Positions 34,765 through 45,373 of a stretch of 64,000 bases of DNA are shown here, piece by piece. The notes below the pieces were generated by a model. The model did no database searches. It saw only the letters and a list, made by a program, of their open reading frames with translations, and was not told the origin of the DNA. The DNA is taken from NCBI RefSeq assembly GCF_033439725.1, contig NW_026944388.1:3472001-3536000 (forward strand), written 5' to 3'. A program made the translations under genes and the position numbers. Within the stretch, counting starts at the first letter, position 1; every line of letters begins with the position of its first letter. The stretch is from Neurospora tetraspora. Its lineage: Eukaryota > Ascomycota > Sordariomycetes > Sordariales > Sordariaceae.

Positions 34765-36082
34765 TCTGACTCCTGGTGCAACCTAAATCGAGTTGAATTC
34801 GGTGAAGGATGGTGTTGAAAGGGAACCGGGAGAGAGAAAGCCTGAGAACCGTGACGAACGTCTGCGAGGTTTTGTTCTTGCGTCTTTTGTCGTGACTTTT
34901 TAAACAAACTTTATAAGAGGATCCCCAACGCTTTCGGGATCGTCCAATCTCTGCGCCACACTAGCAAGGTACTGGGTACTTTTGGGTACCTTTGGGCACA
35001 GTACGTACTCGGGTGTGTTGCAGGGGTGTGGTGAACGTCGGCAACTGGCCCGATGGACGCCTGGATGAAGTTGTTGCCGGCGTCGGATCTGCTCGGAACG
35101 GGAGTAGGACGAGCGTGATCAGATAGAGGTTTGCAAACTTGATGGGCCAGTCAAGATCCTTAGAACCGGAGTAGAACAACTGAGTGTTTGACCGAGGAAA
35201 GAGAACGGGAAAGTAGAACAACTTAAAAAGAGGAGAGTGGGTAGGTTCCATTATCAGCAGCCAGAGATGGCCATCATAGATAGGTAGAGGCGATATGCTC
35301 CTCAATCTCATCACTGCAACAAACTTGAATAACGGGGTCGAAGGGGGCAGTGAGCGACGAGCGGCAGGACCGATAAGGTACCTCGAAGGTAGGTACGGGC
35401 AGAAACCAAGGCGAAAATTGTTGGTTTTCTTTTCCTTCTTTTGCCAGCAGCTGGGCTCGCATGGCAAGACCACTCCGGGGCATTGTCCGTCCGGCACCTC
35501 GCAAAGGCACCTCCAAAGGCACCTCGCAATGGAAGGCATCTCACGCAACATGGCAACCTCTCTCGCTGATAGCACCAATAATACCAGAGCGCTTGCTGTT
35601 ACTGGTGAGCCATGAACCAGACTTCCCAGTTCAGAAGGTTAACTTTTCCAAGGGCCCCACCCAGAACCCATGGGGTATCACAGACTTCCATAGAGCTTCC
35701 ATAAAGGCAAATTGGACAATCAAAAAAGCAACAGGAACATGTTTGCAAAGCATTTCAGCCAACATGTCAACATTTTACTTGCCAGTATTTCCAGCATCGT
35801 GGGCGTTGCTCTCCCACATCTCTCGCCGCTGGGCAAAGGTCCACTCATGCACCGAGTTTATCGCGACTCCGCGAGTTCGTGGGACTTCAGGTATCGGTAC
35901 CTTGACAGTACAGACACCGATGTGTAAGCCAAGACCCGTATTTTACCAAAAACAGAAGGAGAAGGGCTCGTTGAGGATTTTCATTGGCTCACCATGCTCT
36001 TTCCCTACCCAGCTGATTATTAACAAAAAGGTTGATCCTGGGCAATCGAAGGTTCTGTTGATCATATCGGGAGCCGCGGGGT

Positions 36083-36122
36083 GGCAGCGGCAGCAGCAGC
36101 AACAGCAGCAGCACAGCAAGAG
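36083..36122 (+). repeat. Imperfect CAG/AGC trinucleotide run
   Basis: Interrupted CAG/CGG units, CAG predominating, in sequence not supported as coding. Confidence 0.7.
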
Positions 36123-37955
36123 GCGGCGTTTATCGCTATCTGCCAAGGTAGGTGCTTGTCATTGACGTGCTATCATCCGGTTTCCATCATCCAGCAAGTC
36201 GGCTGCCAGGCATCGAAGCGGCGTTGCAGTGTTGTTGACAGCAACTGAAAGATGGACAAGATTTGGCGGCATCGGATCGCTCGGTGGCGGGCGTGAGCGG
36301 TTGTCTTGACATTGCGAAACCGACTGGAGTGTCGATGCGTTCGAGCGACGGTCGTGGGCGGTCATGGAGATCCCGTCGTTGCCAAACAAACAGTCGGGCG
36401 GTGATGTCAGTTTGGAAAATCGGATGAGATGGCTTTTTGCGACCCAGGCGTGCTCTTGGCGTTCCCGCTCCAAATCTCGGAACGGTTTGGTTCGTTCGAT
36501 CAAGTCGATTTCTCTAGGCCAATTTGGTTTCTTGCCACGAATTTTGCATGTGAAAGTTCAAGACAGGGAGCTTATAACTTTCGAGACCTAATTGGTGGCA
36601 TCCGAAGGCGAAGGATCCATTATCCCGAGCTTCGTCAAAAAATGAGGTCCACTTTGTAGAGTTATCGATTTATCGCACTCAAAAGGCTCCAAGAGAACGC
36701 GGTTCACGGTTGTCAGGCGCGGTTCTAGGCGCTCGAGATCTGTAGGGCTACAAATTCAACAAAAATCCCAGAAAAGGCAGCCTTTTTACCCCTCTTTTAC
36801 CCCGCCATTTGATCCACATCTCCCCAACAGTTGGAAAGAGCTTGCACATTTCATGCGCTGTAACCCCGCGCGCCTTCCGCGTCTGTGGTAGGGTGTCGCA
36901 GGGCGGGCGGGAGGTACGTACCGCTTGTGCCTTGCCTTGCCCGCGCAGAAGGTAGCACAGCCGCAAATCTTGGCATCAAGTTTGGGTTTCTGTTGAATGA
37001 CACGGTACAAACACAAAGTGAGCCTCCGCTACGACTTTTCATTGCGACTGTTGCCTCCCACGACGTCAGCAATGGTTTGTCGTCGAGAAAGGTGAGAAAA
37101 GGGGTCGTGAGGGTTCCCCAGACGAGACAAAAGTCAACAGTCCGACATGCACGTGAAAAAGGAGCATGGATCCAAGAGCAAACGTGCTGTCAAACGCCCA
37201 CGCTTTTTGAGTTTTTGATCGCCAGTTTTCTCCAGAACAACGTCCACTTCCCCCGCGTCCCGTCCGTGGCCGTGCTCACTTCCCGTCCCGCGTGGGTATC
37301 ACAAGGATATTGAGCCTTGAAGGAGAATGTGTCGTCTTGTGTATCCGAATTTCCAAGGTACCTTCCTCTACTTCACGCGGAACACTGATCGCCGTTCAAC
37401 AAAAAATGGTGATAGCTACTTCCGTTAACAATGGCCGTCTAAAGAGAGCACGTGGAACAAACATCATGAGTTCAGGGTCTTTTCTGCATCGGCAATGCTG
37501 CACTTTGCCTATATTTACCGAAAGTCCCTTTCCAGCAAAAGAAACTCCGTCGCTATGCCAAAGATGGACTTGGACTTTTATACCCAGCCTTGGCGACGAC
37601 ACCCCCAAGAGTCTGTCTCTGTGTCAGAATGTTGATCCACCTTTGAGTTTTACCGAGGTGTGCACGAACACTCTTCCCGTCTTGGATAACCATGTGTCAA
37701 TGAGGCCGGATCAGATGAGGGGTGAAAGAGGGGGTCGAGTGTGAGAATTGAGCTTGATGTTTGTTGAGAGACTCTGTCTGATAATGCATGTTTGACACTA
37801 TTCGCATCTCTATCTCGTCCGGCCTGGGGCGTGTTTGGTTCAAACAGCGAGTGGAAAGAGCGAGTAGAGTTGGGTACAAAGCTAAAATATGCAGTAAATC
37901 TGCAGTCTTTGACCGGGATATTGTACTATGATTTCTTTTCTTCTTTCATTCTACA

Positions 37956-38010
37956 CTGACAGGGTCCGTTTCTACCCTACAATTGAAGGGTAGAAACGAA
38001 TCCTTGTCAG
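37956..38010. repeat. 55-bp near-perfect palindrome
   Basis: Arms 37956-37982 and 37983-38010 share CTGACA at the outside, CGTTTCTACCCT in the middle and CAATTG at the centre, with only a few mismatches and one 1-bp indel. It could be a hairpin in DNA or RNA, or the collapsed ends of a miniature element. It lies about 130 bp upstream of the alcohol oxidase remnant. Confidence 0.7.
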
Positions 38011-38137
38011 TTGGAGTTGGCATAGCCTGATTAGGAAGGAGAATGCAGGAATATGTAGGATTTTGCTTATTCAAAGGTTGTGCAGGAAATCGATACCTAA
38101 ATGCGACATCGCATTCTCAAAATCCGAAACTCCATAA

Positions 38138-38609
38138 ATGGCCTCTTCCGTATCCGACCCCACTCCGCCCGGGCTCCCGCCGCTACCGCCCGGACACGGA
38201 GATTACTTCACCAAGACGCAGTGGACCGTGCTCATGTCTCTGCTGGACGCTACCATTCCTTCCATTACAGCAGTCTCAAATAAGAAAGATGACAAGACGC
38301 AGCTCGGGATTGCCGATGCCGGATTCAATGAAATCGTCAGCAAGGCACAAGCCAAAGTGATATCTGGCCGAACGTCCGTCCGATGACCCGGCCTTCTGTT
38401 GTGCCGTGCGCCGGACCCTCGGCACCGTCTCCGCCCCGGAATCAGCTCGGCGCCGTCTTATTCGCTCTCTCGCAAGCCACCACCAATCCGGTTATCCATT
38501 CAAATTACATGAGACCAAAACCCGGAAGTCACTTTTGAGTGTTGCCCCGGACTACCCCTTTTCCATGAATCCAGATGTAAACAAAGCAAGACGAAACCAT
38601 GAGTCCTGA
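38138..38609 (+). pseudogene. 5' remnant of a long-chain fatty alcohol oxidase (GMC oxidoreductase)
   Basis: The frame from ATG 38138 reads PPLPPGHGDYFTKTQWTVLM then SLLDATIPSI, the typical start of fungal long-chain fatty alcohol oxidases. At about 38360 the homologous reading moves to another frame (YLAERPSDDPAFCCAVRRTL), so one frameshift separates them, and the first frame stops at 38386. The second frame continues to about 38609 and ends. None of the FAD-binding, GMC or substrate domains (over 500 residues) follows; the next gene is on the other strand at 39177. This is therefore a truncated, frameshifted relic. An intron joining the two frames is not supported by clear splice sites. Intact enzymes oxidise fatty alcohols in omega-oxidation. 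Confidence 0.65.
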
Positions 38610-39176
38610 AGAAGGACGAGGTATGCAGAAGAGATGCGAGGTGGGAGATACCCGCGGAGTTGGATATGTTTGTATGATATGGTATGTATGAGTGATGATG
38701 GGTCCATGGCTTTGAAGATGATGGGAATATTCAGAAATAAAGTGGTGGTTTGGAAGGAATTTCGCCGTCGTTTGTTTCTCTTTGACTAGTTGTTTGACTT
38801 GGGTTTAACAACTTGCGTTGCAATGTCAGCATTTACCAAGAGTTAAAGAGCAATAATCTCCAGTGTATTCTCTTCATAACATAACGCTGATAGCATTGCC
38901 AGGTAGTAACCACATCTTCCAAACGCATACACTAAACAGGACCGTCTTGCAACAAGAAACTGATACTCAGGAGACAACAATCGCAACCGGTGATAATCCA
39001 TTACTGCTAGTACCAAGAAAAGGTATCCCCTCCTCGTGTTCTCATATCCCATTCATAAACCCATCAAACCATCAACCCGTCATCCTCCTCTTCATCATCC
39101 CCATCCTAATGATCCCTCCCCTTCCACCTCTCCCCGAAATACTTCCTCTCCTCGACCAGCGAGGTGTTGTTCCATC
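38610..39176. other. Intergenic, 3' flank of DUF3074 gene
   Basis: No gene recognised. The sequence complementary to 38843-39176 shows only short frames and is probably the 3' untranslated region of the minus-strand gene. Confidence 0.4.
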
Positions 39177-41630
39177 CTACGCCCCCACAACGCCATTGCC
39201 GTTCTTAACTGCCCCTGGACCCTGCACCTCCCCAGCCGTGCCAGCCCCAACCACTTCACTTCCAGTAGCCCCAGCCCCAGGCCCCTCATACTTCCCTAAC
39301 CTCGCCGCCAACATGGTATTCTGCCTCTGCAACTCGCCCACCTGCTCCCTAAGCATCTCCATCTGCCTCAACGCCAGATCCCTCTCGGCCTTGACCTTCT
39401 CCATCTCCCTCAGCACGTTGGCCTTCTCCTCCTTCTCAGCCGCCTTCCTCAGCTTCTCCTTCGCTTTCCGCTCCTCCCGCAGCCGGTGCTGCTCCAACCG
39501 CGTCAGCTCGCGCTGGTACTTCTCTTCCTGCTTGGCGATCTCGCGCTCGTGCTTCTCGCGCAGCTTGGCGAGGCGAGCGTCCTCGTGCGCGGCCTTGCTG
39601 CTCTTGCTGTGCTTGGAGGCGGTGTCGTCATCGAGGGCGGCAGCAGCAGCGGCGGCGGCGAGTCCCTTCTCTTCTTGCTCGCGCCGCTTGGCGGCTTCTT
39701 TGGCTTGGAGACGATGCAGTTTCTCTTCGGCCTTGCGGTGGCGCTCTTCGAGCTTGCGGACTTCCTTTTCGTGCTTTTCGCGCCGGGCGGAGTAGTGATC
39801 GGGGAGGTGGATGCTGCCGTTTTTGCCGGTGGTGGTGGGCTGGAGAGAGGAGGCGGATTCAGTGGCGGAGAGGTCGGAACGGAGGGAGGTCGCGCTGGTG
39901 GGATCGTTGGTACTGATGTCGCCGTTGCCGTTGAGGGATTGGCCGGATGCGTTGACGGCGTGGCCTTCTCCTTCCGTGGCGGAGACGAAGCTGCGGATGG
40001 ATGATGTGTCGCTTTCAATGACAGAGGAAGAGGTGGAGGAAGCGAGTGAAGCGGTGTCATCTTCGGTGTCGTTGGTGGTGCCGGCAAAGTTGGCAACTTT
40101 GTTGGCGACGGCATTGCCTGCTGCGCCGAGAGCACCGGTCAACATACCGTAGAGGCCACTCGACTGCGAAGCAGGGGTTTCTTCCTCAACAGCCTCTGAC
40201 TCTCGTAACGGGGATTGGGCATGGTCGACCTTATCGACGCCAGCAGTCCTTTTCTGTTGTATGGTAACGTCCTTGCGCTGAACATCGTTTGGTACCGTCG
40301 TAGCTGCACCAGGTTGCGGGACAGCCTGGGTCGTTTTCTCCGGCACCTCATCATCACTGCTTCCGGCAAGCTCCTCAATACTTTTGGTCGACAGCCAGTC
40401 CAGTAAACGCGCGGCATCATTAGTTATACCGCCAGGAGTTCCCCTTTCGACCATGAACCTAGGCACACTGCCTCCGGGGTCACTGCGTGTCACCATGAGC
40501 CACTCGACAGCAAACTGTTGGTCATCATCGTCTCCCTTAAAAGAAGATCTGCCACGATCATCAACGCCGTCTGCCGCCGCCGCCGACGCTTGCTTAGCAG
40601 ACCGCAGCACAGCCTCCTTTTTGATGTCATCCACGCCTGCCTGATCCAGCGCATCCTTCATCTCGTGAAACTCCTCCCTACTGAGTTCCGCAGAAGATTT
40701 CGTCTTTCTCAACGGCCTATCCAGCGGTATCTCCCTGATAACCTCGACAGACTCGTACTGTCCTCTGATGAAGTTGGACCTAGCCGGGGCATCTGGGTGT
40801 TCGCAAGGTCTCGAGACCAACATGAACTGTCTCGGCTGCCGCGGTCCTCCCTTTTTCGAGGCAGAGGAACTTCCACCAGCACCAGCCCCAGGCCCAGGCA
40901 TCATCAAACAAGTGACAAAGTCCCTAGGCGTAGTCGGCCCAGGAAACCTCGCGCTCACCAGGAACACCTCCAGCTTCCCTTGCACCTCTCCCTCTCCCTG
41001 CCCTTGCCCTTGTCCTTGTTCACCATCCCCTTCTCCTCCTCCTCCTCCTGCACCAACCCTCACACGCTCAAGCCTCTTCTCCCCTCCAATACCTCTAATA
41101 TTCCCCGTCCCCGGCTCCGTCCCCTTCTCCTGGTACCGCTTGATACTTTCAGCGAACTCACTCTCCAGCCCAGCTCGCCACTTGTCAAAGGCCACATCCT
41201 TGTGGACGCTCCTCCGCGCGAACCAGGCCCCCTTTCCGTCTTTCGCCGAGAGCTTGTACACGTTAATGCCGAGCGGGTTCTCTTTCGTGTTGGAAACTTT
41301 GCACTCCTTCCACTCTTTGCGAAGCTTGGTGGCTGTTTCGGCTGCTTCCGCTGAGAGCTTGATGGGGTGGGAGCCGGAACCGGAACCGGTTGTATGATGG
41401 GTTACGACCGAGTCGGTTGCTGATCGGGCGCGGCCGTGGGCGGCACCGGCTTTCGCCGTGGCGGCAGCGACGCTGGGTGGTATCGGGATCGAGTCGACGA
41501 GGGTTTGGGCGTCGGAGAAGGTGGAGGTCATGAGGGCTTGTAGGTCGGAGTCGGGTCTGCCGGCGAGATCGGTGGGCCAGGAGATGGGGCCGAGGGCCTT
41601 GAAGGGTTCGTGATGCGCTGGTCCGCCCAT
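39177..41630 (-). CDS. DUF3074 (START-like) protein with C-terminal coiled coil
   Basis: A single uninterrupted frame of 817 residues. The N-terminal third carries the START-like DUF3074 domain: GINVYKLSAKDGKGAWFARR, FDKWRAGLESEFAESIKRYQ, LEVFLVSARFPGPTTPRDFV, RQFMLVSRPCEHPD, and IRGQYESVEVIREIPL, then EWLMVTRSDPGGSVPRFMVE. An acidic Ser/Thr-rich linker follows, then a highly charged coiled coil (about residues 640-790) of Lys/Glu/Arg heptads. Low-complexity GQGQGQGEGE and poly-Gly inserts sit inside the domain. START folds bind lipids or sterols, so lipid sensing or transfer is possible, but no function is established here. Fungal-specific family. Antisense frames across the coiled coil are composition artefacts. 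Confidence 0.85.
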   Translation of the reverse strand: MGGPAHHEPFKALGPISWPTDLAGRPDSDLQALMTSTFSDAQTLVDSIPIPPSVAAATAKAGAAHGRARSATDSVVTHHTTGSGSGSHPIKLSAEAAETATKLRKEWKECKVSNTKENPLGINVYKLSAKDGKGAWFARRSVHKDVAFDKWRAGLESEFAESIKRYQEKGTEPGTGNIRGIGGEKRLERVRVGAGGGGGEGDGEQGQGQGQGEGEVQGKLEVFLVSARFPGPTTPRDFVTCLMMPGPGAGAGGSSSASKKGGPRQPRQFMLVSRPCEHPDAPARSNFIRGQYESVEVIREIPLDRPLRKTKSSAELSREEFHEMKDALDQAGVDDIKKEAVLRSAKQASAAAADGVDDRGRSSFKGDDDDQQFAVEWLMVTRSDPGGSVPRFMVERGTPGGITNDAARLLDWLSTKSIEELAGSSDDEVPEKTTQAVPQPGAATTVPNDVQRKDVTIQQKRTAGVDKVDHAQSPLRESEAVEEETPASQSSGLYGMLTGALGAAGNAVANKVANFAGTTNDTEDDTASLASSTSSSVIESDTSSIRSFVSATEGEGHAVNASGQSLNGNGDISTNDPTSATSLRSDLSATESASSLQPTTTGKNGSIHLPDHYSARREKHEKEVRKLEERHRKAEEKLHRLQAKEAAKRREQEEKGLAAAAAAAALDDDTASKHSKSSKAAHEDARLAKLREKHEREIAKQEEKYQRELTRLEQHRLREERKAKEKLRKAAEKEEKANVLREMEKVKAERDLALRQMEMLREQVGELQRQNTMLAARLGKYEGPGAGATGSEVVGAGTAGEVQGPGAVKNGNGVVGA

Positions 41631-43230
41631 TGTGCTGGCGACGGCTGGATATGGTGAAGTTGAGGTTCGTTATGGAGGTGGTGGGTAACCTGAGGACGAA
41701 GCTGAAAGAAAGCGTGCGTATGTAGCCGGGCTCTACACAGATACCACTGTCGAGGATACGGTGAAGGTTGGCAGTGGTGAATGATGGGTCAAGTAGAAGG
41801 GCGATCGTATCGCCATGTAAATCCAGGTGACAGTATGGTTTAAAGTAGGTACTCGTATGTGATAGCGTAGATGGTAGGTACGAGATCGACAACTTCGGAG
41901 TTCGATTGCAGTAGACGTTCGTGTAAGTCCCGTCCGTATCAGTTTACTAGTTGTTGAAGGAGTTGTTCTCTGAGTCTTGTTGATCTTTGAATAGTAATTC
42001 AAGTTGTTCGAGCTTATCGTTGCTTCTGCTGTATATAGGTTTGTATTTTAGGAACGATCTAACCTCCAGGTCATAATCAAGAACTTGACCAAAATCCAGA
42101 CTGCCAACTGACAGCCAACAACAAGGAAAGAAGAGCGTGTTGCTCTTGGTTGTCTTTGTTGACGTCATATCTCGGGATTCCCCAGGGGCACGTACAGGGG
42201 TATAGAGTCCAATTGGTTTGTTTGTTAGCTTGGTACTCTTAGTATATTGGACGATATCCATCCCGAATTGTCCCCAACTTCACAAGGACAAATTGAATGG
42301 CTAAGCACGGATTAAAAAGGCATTAACAAGATTGAATATGACATATTAAACTTTGGAAATAGCGAATTAAAGATAAGATTACGCTTTAATCATAAAACCA
42401 AACGAATCAATTAGATATAAGAACACATAGGGAAGTTGATCCGGGTCTTGAGCTAACAATCAAACCAGGGTTGGAGTGTATATAGGGTGCACTAACAGCT
42501 CCATCCCCTACGTACCCCTGGGGGCCCTCAGGGCCCTACCGTAGAAAGCAGGTCCCGTCATGCATTAAAACTCGTCTACGGAAGCAGAAAATCAGACAAC
42601 AGGGCAGCACGAGGTGACACAAGGCGCCAAGCTTCGTACATGATCTGTTCGCTAGTTTGCTTCATATGACTAGAAATCGAGAAGATTTGTCAATCCACCT
42701 CGTGCGCCTAGCCTAGCAACGAGTTGTGATGATGCATTCATAATGCGCCGAGAAAGTACTTTTTCTAATGGTCGTAAGAATTAACCGAACATGTCACGGT
42801 CAGTATATTACACCTTGGATATACTCTTTCACGCATCTAAACGTCTTTATTACACCTTTAAACCTAAACTCGAGGCAGTTCCTAGATGTGAAAATCCCTA
42901 ATGGACTCTGGCCGATATGTTTCTAAATTATTGTAATCCCCATGACAGTTTTGTAACGGCCTTTCCCAACCGTAACGAGCGGTATTGGACTGTCCGTGTT
43001 CGGTTTATTCTTACGACCGCTCGCTTTTCTATGGTGCTTGACCCAGTAGAATATGTTAAAATATTAACGAAGAAAAAAAGGGCCGAAATTTACCAGGATA
43101 CCTAGGATGCCAATGTGATCACGCCAAGTCACTTTTCAAGTCCATTATGTCTGATTCCAGTTCTCCTCTTCTGAGCAGAAGCCTCCATGTGTTATTACTC
43201 GAGGCCAGTCTTAGCCATTCATCTATCAAC
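41631..43230. other. Intergenic: promoter of DUF3074 gene and 3' flank of the membrane protein gene
   Basis: 1.6 kb without a supported gene. The part at 42290-42420 is moderately AT-rich but lacks the TA-saturated look of RIP. A short inverted word pair (GCACGAGGTG) lies at about 42608 and 42700. No RNA gene seen. Confidence 0.4.
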
Positions 43231-45373
43231 TCATCGCATCCGGATTATGATCTCCTCAACTGGCCGCGGCTTCTCGTCATCCCTCATCAGAGCAAATGTC
43301 TGCTCAACCGGCGGATTGTGGATGCCAGGAACTCCTGGCTGGCAGGGAAGCTGTGGCAGAGAAGCCAGATATGAGGCCTCGTCCCGTTCTTGTCCTCGTC
43401 TGACACGACCGCTTTGCTGAGCGACCCACGAGTTCAGACTGCGGAAACGTGCGGGCGAGTCCTCGCTCGACTCGGTATATAGCGTGTCCCTTTGACCCCC
43501 TCGCTGCGTTGATAACCCAGAGAATCGGTCCGTATTGCCGTTGGGCGAAGAAGGGTAGGCTATGGCGGCCGGCTGTGGCGGCTGAAGAGTTTGTTCGGGT
43601 AGGATGATATCTCCGTCGCCAAAGCCTGATGAGAGCGAGGATATGTCACTCATGCGTTTGCCTCGACCTTCAAATGTGCTGCAGGGTGATAGCAGGTACT
43701 TTGGATCATAGTGGCTGACATATTGTATTTGTCTTGTGCCGTTCGAGACCGTAGTCGTCGTAAGTGAATTGTTCTGTGATGGGTTGGTGGAAGTGCTGAG
43801 CTGTTGGTGCTGATGAGAGTACATCGTGGCAGATGTCAAGTTACGCGTGTCCACGATATTTGCTGGGTATGCGACGTTTGCAAAAGTCGCATATGGTACG
43901 GGGCTTCCGCAGTGCTGATGAACAGGATTGGGTTGCTGATATTGAATCTGAATGCCCGGCGTGTGTGGTTGATAACCCTGTTGCAACAAGTCATCCACCT
44001 TTTCGTACGAGCAGACGCTGCCAACACTCTCACTATGCGCAACGGTCTCGGTCCTCTCTGATACCGGAGATGGATGATTCAAGGCCTTGGAACTATCATT
44101 CAAGTTTTGCCAATCTCTTCGCTTGAAAATGGCCGTCTTCGGTAAAAGACCAGAGAATATTCCACTACGGGTGCCTCCAGTCTCCTTTGACCGAGGTTGC
44201 GTCGCTCTCCTGATTGCCTTCCTGACAGTCCAGATCAGAAAGCATACAAGAACAAAACCACCTGCGGCAGATGTTAGCGATTAGTCTTTGGTTTTCGAGT
44301 CGACGAGAGTCAGTACCAATAGAGCCTACTGAGATGAGAACACGCTCATCAGTCTTATCGAAGGTGGTTCCAGTAGCTTCAACTCCGTTATTCTTCGCCG
44401 TTTGTGGATCGTTTGCGTTACTACTCGTACTATTGTGCTGTTCACGCACATCTGGAACCCCCGATGACGACGAGGATAGTGCGTCTGATGAACTAGTTAT
44501 CCAGACCGTGGGAGAAGCCCTGGTCACCCTTACGACCTCAGTCTGTACTTTTATGGATTTCGTGGGATAGATAACAGCTTCTGTCGAAGCAGTGACAGGA
44601 ATGGGCGTAATCATGGTATCAATGGGCTAGTCTTGCTATCAGTGAGGTGAAAAGTAGGGATAATGTCGAGTGAGAGATGAAGATCTTACCTCAGGAGCAG
44701 ATATTGCCTGGTCCGGGTAGGTTGCCTGAGGGACATAACTGGTTGTAAAGGATGAAGGAGCCTCGAGTGAAAGTGACCCCATAGAGGTGGCAGAAACGTC
44801 TGGCGTAAAAGACGGGGTCGGAGCCTGAGTTGGTTCAGAAACCAGAACGAGCGACGTTTTACCCGGGATTGATAATATCATGATGGTGCTCTCCGGTTTA
44901 TTAGTAGGTCTAGAACTGCTGTTCTTGCGTCCATCATCCTCCCTGTCCTCTTCCTCTTCCTTTCCGTCTCCTTTGTCCGAAGCATCGCCATCATTGTTTT
45001 TGCCATTTCCACTTGTTCTGTTGCCCCTGCAAAAGACATCAAACTTGCCGCACCCTGTCTTCCCGCCCGCTTCATTGTTGTTGTTGGCGTCCCCCTTGCC
45101 GTCTTGATTAGTATTCTCCCCTCCATCACCGCCCTTACTTCCCTTACTGGTGGTGTCGTTCCTCTTGCCGCTATGTGTCACCGTGTTTTTGCCCCCATAT
45201 GTAGTAGTTCTTTGGCGATACGTTGTCTCGGATTGATGAGTTAGCTTCCCGCCATCTGTACGGCCCTTAGCGTCGTGGGTGCCTCCTCCGATCAAAGAAT
45301 CCCGACTCGTCAAATGACTTTGCTTCGTCTCAACCCGTCTTTTGCTTCCTCTAGGCAGAGAAAATGGTGCCAT
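43231..45373 (-). CDS. Single-pass membrane protein, Ser/Thr-rich ectodomain (sensor-like, unknown function)
   Basis: Exons 45373-44690, 44626-44317 and 44261-43231 (introns 63 and 55 bp, GTAAGA and GTACTG donors) encode about 674 residues. The order is a charged Gly/Asn/Lys/Asp-rich N-terminal half with one Cys pair (GCGKFDVFC), a Ser/Thr-rich stretch, one transmembrane helix near residues 326-347 (VLISVGSIGGFVLVCFLIW) assembled exactly across the third-exon joint, a basic stop-transfer (RKAIRRATQPRSK), and a cytosolic tail of about 320 residues rich in Ser, Gln and Pro. The layout recalls fungal Mid2/SKG6-like wall-stress sensors, but no family domain is recognised. The predicted N-terminus has no signal peptide; a hydrophobic frame just upstream (45581-45351) could belong to a missed first exon. 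Function unknown. Confidence 0.72.

Larger units (their letters stand above)
34765..38137. other. Gene-poor interval upstream of the elongase
   Basis: The first few hundred bases should be the elongase promoter and leader. A 234-codon plus-strand frame (35461-36165) ends in a CAG/Gln run but has no domain and mixed codon use. A CAG-rich stretch lies at about 36083-36122. A GGGCGTGTTTGGTTC word at 37827-37841 matches PIF/Harbinger-type termini but has no partner end that I can find. A 55-bp palindrome lies at 37956-38010. No gene supported. Confidence 0.4.

Noticed and set aside
35461-36165. 234-codon plus-strand open frame ending in a Gln run
   Set aside because: Long, but without domain, with mixed codon use unlike nearby genes, and ending in a simple CAG repeat. 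Probably chance.
39486-40152. Long plus-strand open frames antisense to the DUF3074 gene
   Set aside because: Leu/Val-rich shadow frames opposite a Lys/Glu/Arg-rich coiled coil; produced by composition of the real gene.
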